Assembly: GCF_003323745.1 (NCBI RefSeq)
Contig: NZ_QOIL01000009.1
Span: 1-64,000 of the forward strand
DNA from: Sphaerisporangium album
GTDB taxonomy: Bacteria; Actinomycetota; Actinomycetes; Streptosporangiales; Streptosporangiaceae
Direction of reading: 5' to 3'
DNA: 64,000 nucleotides
The translations under genes and the position numbers were made by a program. Below are positions 44,365 to 53,714 of this stretch, piece after piece. The number at the start of each line of letters is the position of its first letter. The first letter of the stretch is position 1. Under the pieces are notes generated by a model. The model made no database searches, was not told the DNA's origin, and worked only from the letters and a program-made list of their open reading frames with translations.

Positions 44365-45675
44365 ATGACGGGGCCGAGCGAGACCAGCTCTCAGCGCCGC
44401 GCCCTGGCCCTCGCCCGGCAGGAATGGCTGCGCAACGGCGTGCTGGGGCTGTTCCTCCACTGGGGCATGCGCACCTCGCCTCCGTACACCGACGTCCGCG
44501 CGTGGGAGGCCGCCGTCACGGCCGGCGGGTGGAACGCCGGCCACTGGGTCGACAGGGCCGTCGCCCTCCGCGCGAGCCACCTCGTCCTGGCGTCCTTCCA
44601 CAGCCGCCTGGGCTACGTCAGGGTCTGGCCGTCCCGGGTCCCCGGCAGCCCGTCCACCCGCAGGGACTTCCTCGGAGAGCTGGTCTCGGCCGCCCGGTCC
44701 AAGGGCGTGCGAGTCCTGCTCTACATGACCGACGACCCCCGCTGGCACGACGAGACCGGCGTCGGGCTCCTGGACTCGGCGGCCTACTCGGCGCACAAGG
44801 GCGCGCCCGTGGACCTGACCACGCGCGACGGGTTCGGCGCGTTCGCCTACGACAACTTCGCCGAGGTCATGCGGCTCTATCCGGATCTGGCCGGCTTCTG
44901 GATCGACAGGGAGAACGCCTACTGGAGGCGCAGCGGCCTGTACGACCGCATTCGCGCGGAACGCCCGGAGTGGCTCCTGGTCAGCAACGACCAGGACCAT
45001 CCGCCCGGGGACGCGACCATGGACGTCGTCGCCCCCGGCGTCACCGCGAGCGCCGACGTCCCCCACCTCACGGAGTCGTGCTTCACCGTCACGGGCGGCT
45101 GGTGGCACGCCGGCGGCGACCCGGCGGTCGACCACGGCCGGGTCATCGGGCGGATCATCGCCAACGCCGGGTCCTCCACCAAGTCGCTGCTCGCGTTCGG
45201 GGCGCGGCACGACGGAGGGTTCCCGCCGAACCAGGAGTCCTTCATCGGCTTCGCGGCGTCCTACCTGGACGCGATCTGGGAGTCCGTCGGCGGCACCGAG
45301 GGCCGCGGCTCCGTCCGCGGCCACGTCCTGCTCGGGGGGGCGCGGCAGGGCGACGCCGTCACCATCGTGGCCACCGCGCGCAGGGACGATGCCGGCCGCC
45401 ACTACCTCCACGTGCTCGGCCGTCCGTCCGGGGACGCGATCCGCGTCGAGGACTGCGGCCCGCGGGTCCTTTCGGTGCGCGACGTGCGCACCGGCGAGAG
45501 CCTGGCGTTCGCGCAGTCCGGCGGCCACCTCACGATCAGCGGAATCACCGCCTGGGACGCCCACGACACGGTCTTCGCGCTGAGGACGGCCCGCACACCA
45601 TCGGGGACCGCTTCGCCGCGTCCAGCGGCGCCGGAGAACATCCCTCATCACCGATCGGAAGGCAACTCGTCATGA
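44365..45675 (+). CDS. GH29-like (alpha-L-fucosidase-type) glycoside hydrolase, cytoplasmic
   Basis: The 436-residue enzyme has the GH29 opening GVLGLFLHWGMRTSPPY and the motif LAGFWIDRENAYW, where Asp 181 is the likely nucleophile. There is no signal peptide, so it acts on imported sugar. GAGGGAGG precedes the ATG. It differs from classic fucosidases in the nucleophile loop (FWIDR in place of WxDG-like), so the sugar may be fucose or a related alpha-linked 6-deoxy or galacto-configured residue. Its stop overlaps the importer gene (ATGA). Confidence 0.7.
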   Translation: MTGPSETSSQRRALALARQEWLRNGVLGLFLHWGMRTSPPYTDVRAWEAAVTAGGWNAGHWVDRAVALRASHLVLASFHSRLGYVRVWPSRVPGSPSTRRDFLGELVSAARSKGVRVLLYMTDDPRWHDETGVGLLDSAAYSAHKGAPVDLTTRDGFGAFAYDNFAEVMRLYPDLAGFWIDRENAYWRRSGLYDRIRAERPEWLLVSNDQDHPPGDATMDVVAPGVTASADVPHLTESCFTVTGGWWHAGGDPAVDHGRVIGRIIANAGSSTKSLLAFGARHDGGFPPNQESFIGFAASYLDAIWESVGGTEGRGSVRGHVLLGGARQGDAVTIVATARRDDAGRHYLHVLGRPSGDAIRVEDCGPRVLSVRDVRTGESLAFAQSGGHLTISGITAWDAHDTVFALRTARTPSGTASPRPAAPENIPHHRSEGNSS

Positions 45676-46976
45676 AGCACAGGGCTTTACCGACGGCTCT
45701 CGCCGCCGCCGTCGCACTCGCCGGGTGCACCGTCGGATGCACTGTCGGGCAGGAGCAGACCCCGCGGGCGGGTGGCGCCGCGGCCAAGAAGGAGATCACC
45801 TTCCTGGTCTTCGAGACCCCGAACCTCACGCCCCAGGTATGGGACGCCGCGATCAAGCGGGTGACCGACAAGTACCCGGACATCTCGGTCAAGAAGCTGG
45901 TGGCCCCGAGCGAGGACCGGGTCTCGTACGCCAAGCAGCTCCTGGCCTCCGGCCAGTTCCCCGACGTCATGATCGCCGTCTCCCCCGCGGGCTTCGCCGA
46001 GAGCGGGGCCATGGCCGCCTTCACCCCGGACGAGCTCAAGGACTTCCAGTTCCCCGGCAACGGGGCCGTCCACGGCAAGGTCTACCAGCTACCGACCAAC
46101 ACCCAGACGATCCCGGTCGTCTACTACAACAGGGACCTGTTCGCCAAGGCCGGCATCGGCGCCCCGCCCAGGACGTACGCCGAGCTGCTCGACGCCTGCG
46201 CCAAGCTCAAGGCCGAGAACATCACCCCGTTCGTGATCGGCGGCGGCAAGGACCCGTTCGCCTCGACGCTCGCCTGGACGGCCACGATCGCCACCGACGT
46301 CTACGCGAAGACCCCGGACTGGATGGCCAGGCGGCGCGCGGGGAGCGTGAAGTTCACCGACCCGGACTTCGTGAAGGCCACGACCAAGTTCGCGGACCTC
46401 GCCGCGAAGGGCTACATCGACAAGAAGGACGTCTCGCGCGACTACGCGGCGACCGAGCAGGCCTTCCTGGACGGCAAGGGCGCCATGTACCCGATGGGCA
46501 ACTGGTTCGCGGCCGCCGGGGACGACCCCAAGCGCAAGCCGTCGTGGGAGATCGGCGCCTTCACCTGGCCGAGCGACGACGCGAGCGTGGTCGTGCCCGC
46601 GTTCACCGGCGGCGGCCTGTCGGTGAGCGCTTCGGCCAAGCACCTGGCCGAGGCCAAGAAGTTCGCGCTGGCCTACACGCTCGACACGGCGAACCTCGAC
46701 AACTCCGTCCACAACGACGGGCTGTATCCCGCGATCAAGGGCTACACCCCGCCGGCCGACACCGGCGCGGTGTTCAAGCTCGGCTACGACCTGTACCGGC
46801 AGGGCGTCCAGGCCGACAGGGTAACCCAGGCGTTCGGCTGGGAGGCCGGGGACGACGGCATGCCGCCCGGCGTGGTCGACAAGTGGCGCGCAGCCGCGCA
46901 GGACCTGGTCACCGGGAGCAGGACCGTCGACCAGGTGCTCGCCTCCCTCGACGACGACTGGGCCAAGGCCTCCTGA
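45672..46976 (+). CDS. Sugar-binding lipoprotein of an ABC importer
   Basis: The 434-residue family 1 solute-binding protein has a lipoprotein signal, ALAAAVALAGCTVGCTVG, in which a 12-bp DNA duplication (45723-45734 and 45735-45746) creates two candidate lipid-modified cysteines. The mature part shows typical binding-protein lobes (VYQLPTNTQTIPVVYYNRDL). The ATG overlaps the glycosidase stop. Ligand is probably an alpha-galactosidic or fucosylated oligosaccharide, judged from the flanking GH29-like and GH36 genes. Confidence 0.87.
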   Translation: MKHRALPTALAAAVALAGCTVGCTVGQEQTPRAGGAAAKKEITFLVFETPNLTPQVWDAAIKRVTDKYPDISVKKLVAPSEDRVSYAKQLLASGQFPDVMIAVSPAGFAESGAMAAFTPDELKDFQFPGNGAVHGKVYQLPTNTQTIPVVYYNRDLFAKAGIGAPPRTYAELLDACAKLKAENITPFVIGGGKDPFASTLAWTATIATDVYAKTPDWMARRRAGSVKFTDPDFVKATTKFADLAAKGYIDKKDVSRDYAATEQAFLDGKGAMYPMGNWFAAAGDDPKRKPSWEIGAFTWPSDDASVVVPAFTGGGLSVSASAKHLAEAKKFALAYTLDTANLDNSVHNDGLYPAIKGYTPPADTGAVFKLGYDLYRQGVQADRVTQAFGWEAGDDGMPPGVVDKWRAAAQDLVTGSRTVDQVLASLDDDWAKAS

Positions 46977-46980
46977 CCCC

Positions 46981-47925
46981 ATGGCCGTCGACGTCAAGAG
47001 GACTGCCGTGCCGGCCTCCGCGACCCGGCGCTCGCGCGGGCCGCGCCGGCCGGCCCTGGACAGGCTGCGGGCCTTCGCCCTGTTCGGCGCCCCGGGCCTG
47101 CTCGTCTACATCTGCTTCGTGCTCGCGCCCATCGTGATCAGCTTCGGGTACAGCCTTACCAACCACAACCCGTTCAACCCGCCGACGAGGTTCGTGGGCC
47201 TGCGCAACTACCAGACGCTGTTCACCGACGCCGAGTTCCTGACCTCCCTGCGGGTGACCACGATCCTCACGGTCATCGTGGTGATCGTCCCGAACGTGGC
47301 GGGGCTCGGCATCGCCGTCCTGCTCGACCGCAGGGGCTGGCTCTACAACGCCCTGCGCACGGTGTTCTTCACCCCGATGGTGCTCAGCTCGGTGGTGGTG
47401 AGCATCGTCTGGACGCGCATGCTGGACGACGAGGGCCTGGTCAACCAGTCGCTGCGCGCCCTCGGGGTGGCGCGGCCGCCGGGCTGGTTGTCCGACCCCG
47501 GGCTCGCCCTGTACTCGATCGCGATCATCCTGTCCTGGCAGATGCTCGGGTTCTGCGTCGTGGTGTACCTGGCGGGGCTCCAGGGCGTGCCGGTCGAGCT
47601 GTCCGAGGCCGCGGCGATCGACGGCGCCGGCCCGGTGCGGCGGTTCAGGTCCGTCACCTGGCCCCTGCTCGCGCCCGCGCTGACCATCAACACGGTGGTC
47701 CTGCTGATCAGCGCGTTCAAGATCTTCGATCACATCCAGGTGATCACCCATGGCGGCCCCGGCACCGGCACGACCGCGACCATCGCCTACAACGTCCTGC
47801 AGACGGGCCTGGTGGCCAACCGGCAGGGGTACGCGTCCGCGACGGCCATCGTCATGCTCGTGATCATCGCGGCCGCCGCCACGGTGACGCTCCGCGTGCT
47901 CAACCGCCGTGAGGTGAACCTTTGA
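46981..47925 (+). CDS. Sugar ABC permease, MalF type
   Basis: The 314-residue product has six membrane helices and the EAA loop LSEAAAIDGAGPVRRFRSVT. It starts four bases after the binding-protein stop and overlaps the next gene (TTGA). No ATPase gene lies in the operon, so a shared MsiK-like ATPase is expected. Confidence 0.9.
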   Translation: MAVDVKRTAVPASATRRSRGPRRPALDRLRAFALFGAPGLLVYICFVLAPIVISFGYSLTNHNPFNPPTRFVGLRNYQTLFTDAEFLTSLRVTTILTVIVVIVPNVAGLGIAVLLDRRGWLYNALRTVFFTPMVLSSVVVSIVWTRMLDDEGLVNQSLRALGVARPPGWLSDPGLALYSIAIILSWQMLGFCVVVYLAGLQGVPVELSEAAAIDGAGPVRRFRSVTWPLLAPALTINTVVLLISAFKIFDHIQVITHGGPGTGTTATIAYNVLQTGLVANRQGYASATAIVMLVIIAAAATVTLRVLNRREVNL

Positions 47926-48752
47926 AGGATGCCCGCCTCCCCTGGCTGCGGCCGGTCGTGGCCCTGGTCATCAGCGCGTTCTTCCTCGTGCCGCTCTACA
48001 TGATCCTCGTCAACGTCTTCAAGCGCGGCGAGAAGATCACCCAGTCGCCCGCGTCCTTGCCGGCGCCCCCGACGCTGGACAACATCACCGGGCTGCTCAC
48101 CCGGACGGACGACCTGTTCTGGGCCAGCCTGACCAACAGCGTCGTCGTCACGACGCTGTCGATCATCCTGCTCACGATCCTGTCGGCCATGCTCGGCCAC
48201 TACCTGGCCCGGACGCGCGGCAGGTGGGCGCGGGTGGCCACGCTCCTGCTGCTGTCCGGCCTGATGATCCCGCCGCAGGTGATCCTCATGCCGGTCACGC
48301 AGGTGCTCCGGGCGTTCGGCCTCATGACCACGGTGCAGGGGCTGGTGCTGTTCAACGTCGGCTACTACATCCCGTTCGGCGTGTTCGTGTTCTCCGGGTT
48401 CCTGCGCGGCATCCCGATCGAGCTGGAGGAGGCCGCCGCGATCGACGGCGCGAGCCGTTCGCGCGTCTTCTGGCGCGTGGTCTTCCCGCTGCTCCGTCCC
48501 GCCACGGCGAGCGTCCTCATCTTCCTGGGCGTCTGGATCTGGAACGACTTCATCGACCCGCTCGTCATCCTCGGACCGTCGCAGGGGACCACGATCACGA
48601 CCGGCATCTACCGGTCCATCGGCCAGTACCAGGCCGACTTCGGCACCGTCTTCGCCCTCATGTTCCTGGCGACGCTCCCCGTGCTGATCTTCTACCTGTT
48701 CCTGCAGAAACACTTCGTCAAAGGCCTGACAGGAGGAGCCACCAAAGGATGA
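47922..48752 (+). CDS. Sugar ABC permease, MalG type
   Basis: The 276-residue product has six membrane helices and EAA loop LEEAAAIDGASRSRVFWRVV. The TTG start has GAGGTG four bases upstream and overlaps the preceding stop. The stop overlaps the ATG of the GH36 gene. Confidence 0.88.
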   Translation: MKDARLPWLRPVVALVISAFFLVPLYMILVNVFKRGEKITQSPASLPAPPTLDNITGLLTRTDDLFWASLTNSVVVTTLSIILLTILSAMLGHYLARTRGRWARVATLLLLSGLMIPPQVILMPVTQVLRAFGLMTTVQGLVLFNVGYYIPFGVFVFSGFLRGIPIELEEAAAIDGASRSRVFWRVVFPLLRPATASVLIFLGVWIWNDFIDPLVILGPSQGTTITTGIYRSIGQYQADFGTVFALMFLATLPVLIFYLFLQKHFVKGLTGGATKG

Positions 48753-50083
48753 TCTTTCATCCGATCGCCGACGTCCCCGTCGACCCCGTGCGCGGGCTGG
48801 TGCACGCGCACGGCTGGCAGAGCTGGACGCCGACCACCACGCTGCCCGTCACCGGCCGGGGCTTCCGCCCCGTGCTCCCGATCATGCAGACGATGCGCTA
48901 CCGCCCCGGGCTTCCCGCCCCCGGCGACGGCTTCCAGGGCGAGGGGCTGCTCGCGGTGGCCCCCGGCCCGGACGGGCCGGTCCGGCTGTTCACCGCCCGG
49001 GACGGCCTGGCGGCGGTGCCCTCGATCCGCGCCCGCCTCGTGGGCGACCGGCTCACGGTCACCGCCGACGAGCCGGACGAGGTCGTGGAGAAATCGTTCC
49101 CGGGGCCGCTCGACGCGGCGCTCGCCGCCTTCGCCGACGGTCTCCGCGCCGGGGCCGGTGTGGGCCCGCCGCGGACGCCGCCCACCGTGTGGTGCTCCTG
49201 GTACCACTACTACGAGAACGTCACCGAGGACGACGTCCTGGAGAACCTCCGCGAGATCGGCGCGCACGACCTTCCCGTGGACGTCGTCCAGATCGACGAC
49301 GGGTGGCAGGCCGCGATCGGCGACTGGCTGACCCCGTCGGGGCGCTTCTCCTCGATGCCGCGCCTGGCCGCGCGCGTCCACGCCGAGGGCAGGCGGGCCG
49401 GGCTGTGGGTGGCGCCGTTCGTGGTGGGCGCGCGCAGCGCGCTCGCCCGTGCCCACCCCGAGTGGCTGGTGGGCGACGCCGGGCACAACTGGGACCAGGA
49501 CCTGTACGGGCTCGACGTCACGCACCCGGGCGCGGCCGCGTACCTGCGCGAGGTCTTCCAGACCCTGTGCGGCTGGGGATTCGACTACTTCAAGCTCGAC
49601 TTCCTGTACGCCAGCGCGGTGGCCGGGCGGCGGCACTCGGGGGCGTCGCCGATCGCCGCGTACCGGGAGGGGCTGGCGCTCGTCCGCGAGGCCGTGGGGC
49701 CGGGGCCGTACATGCTGGGCAGCGGCGCGCCGATACTGCCGAGCGTCGGGCTGGTGGAGGCGATGCGGGTCGCCCCCGACATCGCCCCGCACTACGACGC
49801 CGGAACCGGCGACCTGTCCGACCCCGCCCAGCGGGCGGCGGCGCTCACGACGACCGGCCGCTCCTGGCAGCACGGCCGCCTGTGGGTCAACGACCCGGAC
49901 TGCCTGCTCGCCCGGCCGGCCGTCCAGCACCGTGAGGACTGGTCGCTGGTCGTCGAGCGGTACGGCGGCCTGCGCGCGTCCTCCGACAGGATCGCGGACC
50001 TCGACGGCTGGGGCCTGGACACCACCCGCCGCCTGCTCTCCACGGTCCCGCCCCCGACCCCGTTCCCGCTGGTCACGCCGTGA
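48749..50083 (+). CDS. GH36-like alpha-galactosidase, cytoplasmic
   Basis: The 444-residue enzyme has the GH36/clan D core: WCSWYHYYENVTEDDVLENL, VVQIDDGWQ, and FDYFKLDFLY with nucleophile Asp 284. MRVAPDIAP follows, whose Asp 344 is a candidate acid/base. It is shorter than classic 700-residue GH36 enzymes because most of the N-terminal beta-sandwich is missing. There is no signal peptide. AGGAGGAG precedes the ATG. It completes a LacI-GH29-importer-GH36 operon. Confidence 0.8.
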   Translation: MIFHPIADVPVDPVRGLVHAHGWQSWTPTTTLPVTGRGFRPVLPIMQTMRYRPGLPAPGDGFQGEGLLAVAPGPDGPVRLFTARDGLAAVPSIRARLVGDRLTVTADEPDEVVEKSFPGPLDAALAAFADGLRAGAGVGPPRTPPTVWCSWYHYYENVTEDDVLENLREIGAHDLPVDVVQIDDGWQAAIGDWLTPSGRFSSMPRLAARVHAEGRRAGLWVAPFVVGARSALARAHPEWLVGDAGHNWDQDLYGLDVTHPGAAAYLREVFQTLCGWGFDYFKLDFLYASAVAGRRHSGASPIAAYREGLALVREAVGPGPYMLGSGAPILPSVGLVEAMRVAPDIAPHYDAGTGDLSDPAQRAAALTTTGRSWQHGRLWVNDPDCLLARPAVQHREDWSLVVERYGGLRASSDRIADLDGWGLDTTRRLLSTVPPPTPFPLVTP

Positions 50084-50193
50084 TCGCCGAAGACCCGGGT
50101 CTAGCATGGGAGGTGATTCCGACAGACGGCTCCGCAGGGTGGCGGACCTCCCGTTTCCCGGTGCCGGACGCCGACGACGGTAGGAGGAATCCC

Positions 50194-50757
50194 ATGGCGC
50201 ACGAACTACAAGGCCGGAAGATCGCCATCCTCGCGACGGACGGCGTCGAGCGGGTCGAGCTGGAGCAGCCGCGAGGTGCGCTCTTCGGGGCGGGCGCGAA
50301 GACCGAGCTGCTGTCGATCCACCCCGGCGAGATCCAGGCCCGGCAGTGGGACCTGAACCCGGCCGGCACGTTGGCCGTCGACCGGCTGGTCTCCGACGCC
50401 TCGCCCGGCGACTACGACGCGCTTCTGCTGCCCGGCGGGACCATGAACCCCGACCAGCTCCGGATGAACCGTGACGCCGTCGGGTTCGTGAAGGCGTTCG
50501 TGGCCACGGGCAAGCCCATCGCGGCGATCTGCCACGGCCCCTGGACGCTGGTCGAGGCCGACGCGGTACGCGGCCGCCGCCTCACCTCCTGGCCGAGCAT
50601 CCGCACCGATCTCCGCAACGCCGGGGCCGAGGTCGTCGACGAGGAGGTCGTGGTCGACGGGCAGTTCACGACCAGCCGCTCGCCCGCCGACCTCCCGGCG
50701 TTCTGCCGCGCGATCCTGGACCAGTTCGCCAAGGCCGAGCACCGCGTACCCGGTTAG
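50194..50757 (+). CDS. DJ-1/PfpI family protein
   Basis: The 187-residue protein has the PfpI fold: KIAILATDGVERVELEQPRG, YDALLLPGGTMNPDQLR and the nucleophile elbow IAAICHGPWTLVEA with the reactive Cys. YhbO/PfpI-type members act in stress response, including deglycation-type activities, though function varies. AGGAGGA precedes the ATG. It is a single gene ending at a strong bidirectional terminator. Confidence 0.9.
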   Translation: MAHELQGRKIAILATDGVERVELEQPRGALFGAGAKTELLSIHPGEIQARQWDLNPAGTLAVDRLVSDASPGDYDALLLPGGTMNPDQLRMNRDAVGFVKAFVATGKPIAAICHGPWTLVEADAVRGRRLTSWPSIRTDLRNAGAEVVDEEVVVDGQFTTSRSPADLPAFCRAILDQFAKAEHRVPG

Positions 50758-50762
50758 ACGGT

Positions 50763-50820
50763 CGGACGGACGCGATCGCCGCGCGAGGCGGCGATCGCGG
50801 TGCCGTCCGCCGGACGTTTT
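50763..50820. terminator. Strong bidirectional terminator
   Basis: Inner perfect 12-bp arms CGCGATCGCCGC (50771-50782) and GCGGCGATCGCG (50788-50799) with a five-base loop are extended by outer arms CGGACGG (50763-50769) and CCGTCCG (50803-50809). TTTT follows at 50817-50820. It separates the convergent PfpI and sulfotransferase genes. Confidence 0.85.
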
Positions 50821-50836
50821 CCTTGACCGCGCGGAT

Positions 50837-51535
50837 CTAGCGCGCGGGGTCGAAGGGTAAGATCAGGTGGCCTTCGCGCATCGAGCGCTCGAACATGCGG
50901 CGCATCCATTCGCTGTCGTTGAGGTGCGGGAAGGGCTCGTCCTCCGGCGGCTCGACGCCGAGGAAGTCGCATAAGGGTCCCCAGCCCTGACTCGCCTCGA
51001 ACACCAGCAGGCGATCGGCGGGAACGCTGTTCCGGACGGTCTCGGTGTGGCTGTTGAACACCCGCACGGCGTCCTCCTCGTCCGGAACGTGCTCTCCGAA
51101 CCGCCATTCGTCGCCGAAGGTGGACTTCCCCAGCATCTCCAGCACGGGCCGCATGCGGATCATCGGCGTCATCATCGGGGACGTCTCGCCCGGCTCGCCG
51201 GGGCCGCCCCGCGGACGGGTGATGAGGGTCCGAAAGCTGGTGTACCAGCGCCGGGGATCGCGCACGGTCAGGATGACCTTGGCGTCCGGATAGGCGTCCG
51301 CCAGCTCCCGCCAGAAGTAGGCGGCCGGCCAGTCCACCGCCGACCGGTACCCCTCGAACACCGCCTCCCAGTCGACGGGATCGCCCTGGGCGACGGGGAG
51401 CCACCGGTCGGTGTGCTCAGGATGGGCTATGACCTCGAACATGTGGTAACAGGGACCGAAGCCCAGCCGGTCCAGGGCGGCCTTGAGCGAAGTGGTCCCT
51501 GTGCGCGGGAAGCCCGCGCCGATCACCGTCAACAT
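50837..51535 (-). CDS. Sulfotransferase-family protein
   Basis: The 232-residue protein has the 5'-phosphosulfate-binding loop IGAGFPRTGTTSLKAALDRL at its N-terminus and VILTVRDPRRWYTSF as the 3'-phosphate-binding region, matching the Sulfotransfer_4 group. The ATG at 51535 has AGGAGG upstream; an upstream extension to 51649 lacks this. Acceptor substrate unknown. It stands alone. Confidence 0.87.
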   Translation of the reverse strand: MLTVIGAGFPRTGTTSLKAALDRLGFGPCYHMFEVIAHPEHTDRWLPVAQGDPVDWEAVFEGYRSAVDWPAAYFWRELADAYPDAKVILTVRDPRRWYTSFRTLITRPRGGPGEPGETSPMMTPMIRMRPVLEMLGKSTFGDEWRFGEHVPDEEDAVRVFNSHTETVRNSVPADRLLVFEASQGWGPLCDFLGVEPPEDEPFPHLNDSEWMRRMFERSMREGHLILPFDPAR

Positions 51536-51670
51536 CCCTCTGCCTCCTGCGGGTCGGCGGCATCGACACGTGCGCGCCGCGCGAATCTCCGTCCAGTTCC
51601 CTAGTTCCCGATCGAAGTAGTCGAGTACCCAGTTTTCTGGATAATTCATCAGAGGGTGGGTTTACTGCGA

Positions 51671-53026
51671 TCAGGAGTGGCGGTTCCCGGCCACCGCCGC
51701 GGCCACAGGGAGGCGCAGTTCGACGATGCCGCCGGACCTGCTCGCGCGGGGGGTGAGGCCTCCGCCCGCCGCCTCGGCCAGGCGGCGGGCCAGCGCCAGG
51801 CCCAGGCCGGAGCCCTGGCCGGGCGGTGAGGCGCGGCCCTGGACTCCGGGGCGCAGGACCGCTTCCAGCTCGTCCTCGGCGAAGCCGGGGCCGTCGTCGC
51901 GGACGCGGAAGAGCACGTCGCCGCCCTCCCGCCTCACTTGCAGGGTGACGGCCGAGCGTCCGAAGCGCAGCGCGTTGTCCAGCAGCGGCTGCAACATCCT
52001 CAGCACCACGTCGTGATCACAGCCGACCAGTACCTCGCCCTCGCCGGTCTGTTCGAGGTCGAGGCGGATGCCGCCGACACCGCCGGCGCCGTCACGGCAG
52101 GCGCGCAGCGCGTCCCTCGCCACCTTCCCGGCCGGCGTGGTGCCGTCGGCGGGGCGGATGTCGCGCTGGGCCAGGCCGATCAGCGTGTCCAGCGCGTTCG
52201 TCATGCGGTCGGTGGCGTTCGAGACCTCGGTGAGCGCGGCGCGAAGCTCGGACGCGGGGCGGTCGCGGCGCAGCGCGACCTCGGTCTCCAGCCGGACCTG
52301 GCTCAGGGGCGTGCGCAGCTCGTGCGCGATCTCGGCGGTGACGCGCTGCTCGTGGCGCAGCGCGGCCGACAGGCGGCCGAGCAGGTTGTCCAGCGTCGCG
52401 GCCAGCCCGCTCAGCTCGTCGCGCGGCGGCCCGAGGCTGAACCGCTTGTCGAGATCGTGTTCGGACCACCGCGCCGCCTGGTCGGTCATCCGGGCCACGG
52501 GGCGCAGCGCCTGGGTGACGGCGCGGCGCACGAACACCGCGCCCAGCCCGAGGATGAACAGGTCGAAGACGATCGCCGCGACCAGTGTGGTGTGCTCGGC
52601 CTCCAGGAACGGGGCCAGCGAGAGGGCCACCACGAGCGTGCCGCCCGGGGCGGCGTACTCCCGCAGGGGAACGGCCAGAAAGCGAAGATCATCGCCGAAG
52701 CCGCGGAACGTCGGCCGGGAGACGCCGGAGAGGGCGCGGGCCTCCCGGTCCAGCGCGCCGGCGGCGGGCGAGCTGACCGTCGCGCCGTGGGCGTCGAACA
52801 CCCAGACCCCGTTGTCCAGCGCCTCGTCGAACGGGGTCTCGATCATGTGGAGCCGGCCCGACGACACCGTGAGGACGCCCGCGGCCGCGTCGGCCCGCGC
52901 CCGGAGCGCGTGGTCGGCGTCCCGCTCCAGGCGCCAGGACAGGACGACGTGGAAACCCACGGTCAGGGCGACGAGCGCCACGGCGAGGGGAGCCGCCGCG
53001 CTGAGGACCAGCCTCCGGCGGATCAC
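51671..53026 (-). CDS. Sensor histidine kinase
   Basis: The 451-residue kinase has two membrane helices around an extracytoplasmic sensor of about 100 residues, then HAMP (VRRAVTQALRPVARM), the phosphoacceptor IAHELRTPLSQ and a HATPase domain (LLDNALRFG, VRDDGPGF, GSGLGLALARRL). Its GTG overlaps the response regulator stop (GTGA), so the two form a coupled pair. Confidence 0.9.
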   Translation of the reverse strand: MIRRRLVLSAAAPLAVALVALTVGFHVVLSWRLERDADHALRARADAAAGVLTVSSGRLHMIETPFDEALDNGVWVFDAHGATVSSPAAGALDREARALSGVSRPTFRGFGDDLRFLAVPLREYAAPGGTLVVALSLAPFLEAEHTTLVAAIVFDLFILGLGAVFVRRAVTQALRPVARMTDQAARWSEHDLDKRFSLGPPRDELSGLAATLDNLLGRLSAALRHEQRVTAEIAHELRTPLSQVRLETEVALRRDRPASELRAALTEVSNATDRMTNALDTLIGLAQRDIRPADGTTPAGKVARDALRACRDGAGGVGGIRLDLEQTGEGEVLVGCDHDVVLRMLQPLLDNALRFGRSAVTLQVRREGGDVLFRVRDDGPGFAEDELEAVLRPGVQGRASPPGQGSGLGLALARRLAEAAGGGLTPRASRSGGIVELRLPVAAAVAGNRHS

Positions 53027-53688
53027 CCGACCCGGTACCCCACGCCTCGGACCGTCTTTATCGCGTCCGGCCTGCCCAGATCGGCCAGCTTGCGCCGCAG
53101 CCTGAGCAGGTACGAGTCGAGCGTGTTGTCGTGGACGGTCGCCCCGGACGGCCAGGCCGCCGCGATCAGCGCCTGCCTGCGCACCACCTCGCCGCGCCGG
53201 GCCAGGAGGATCGCGAGCAGGCGGAACTCGGTCGGGGTGAGCGGGGCCCGGTTGCCGTCGTGGCCGACCTCGTGGGCGGCCAGGTCCAGATAGAGCCCCT
53301 CGGGGGGATCGGACGGACCCTGGCCGCGCCGGGCCAGGGCCCTCAGCCTCAGGACCAGCTCCTCGAAGTGGAAGGGCTTGGGAAGGTAGTCGTCGGCGCC
53401 GGCCCGGAACCCCGACAGCCGGTCGGTGACGTGACCGCGCGCGGTCAGCAGCATCACCGGCGCGCCGACCCCCCGGGCGCGCAACGCCATGATCAGGTCG
53501 CGGCCGTCGGTGTCCGGCAGCCCGATGTCGATGACGAACACATCTGGGCAGATCTCCCCGAGGCCCGCCAGCAGATCGGTTCCGGACCCCGCCGACAGGA
53601 CCACGTCGAAACCGTCCTCCCGCAGGCCCCGGCCCAGTCCCAGGCGCAGCGTGAGATCGTCCTCCACAATCGCGATCTTCGTCGTCAC
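53023..53688 (-). CDS. OmpR/PhoB-family response regulator
   Basis: The 221-residue protein has a normal receiver (acidic pair in IAIVEDD, phosphoacceptor Asp in VFVIDIGLPDTDG, Lys in DDYLPKPF) and a winged-helix DNA-binding domain (LTPTEFRLLAILLARRG; IKTVRGVGYRV). It lies between a membrane-protein gene and its kinase on the same strand. Confidence 0.93.
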   Translation of the reverse strand: MTTKIAIVEDDLTLRLGLGRGLREDGFDVVLSAGSGTDLLAGLGEICPDVFVIDIGLPDTDGRDLIMALRARGVGAPVMLLTARGHVTDRLSGFRAGADDYLPKPFHFEELVLRLRALARRGQGPSDPPEGLYLDLAAHEVGHDGNRAPLTPTEFRLLAILLARRGEVVRRQALIAAAWPSGATVHDNTLDSYLLRLRRKLADLGRPDAIKTVRGVGYRVG

Positions 53689-53714
53689 ATGTCACCCCCG
53701 TTCCCCGCGCGGGC

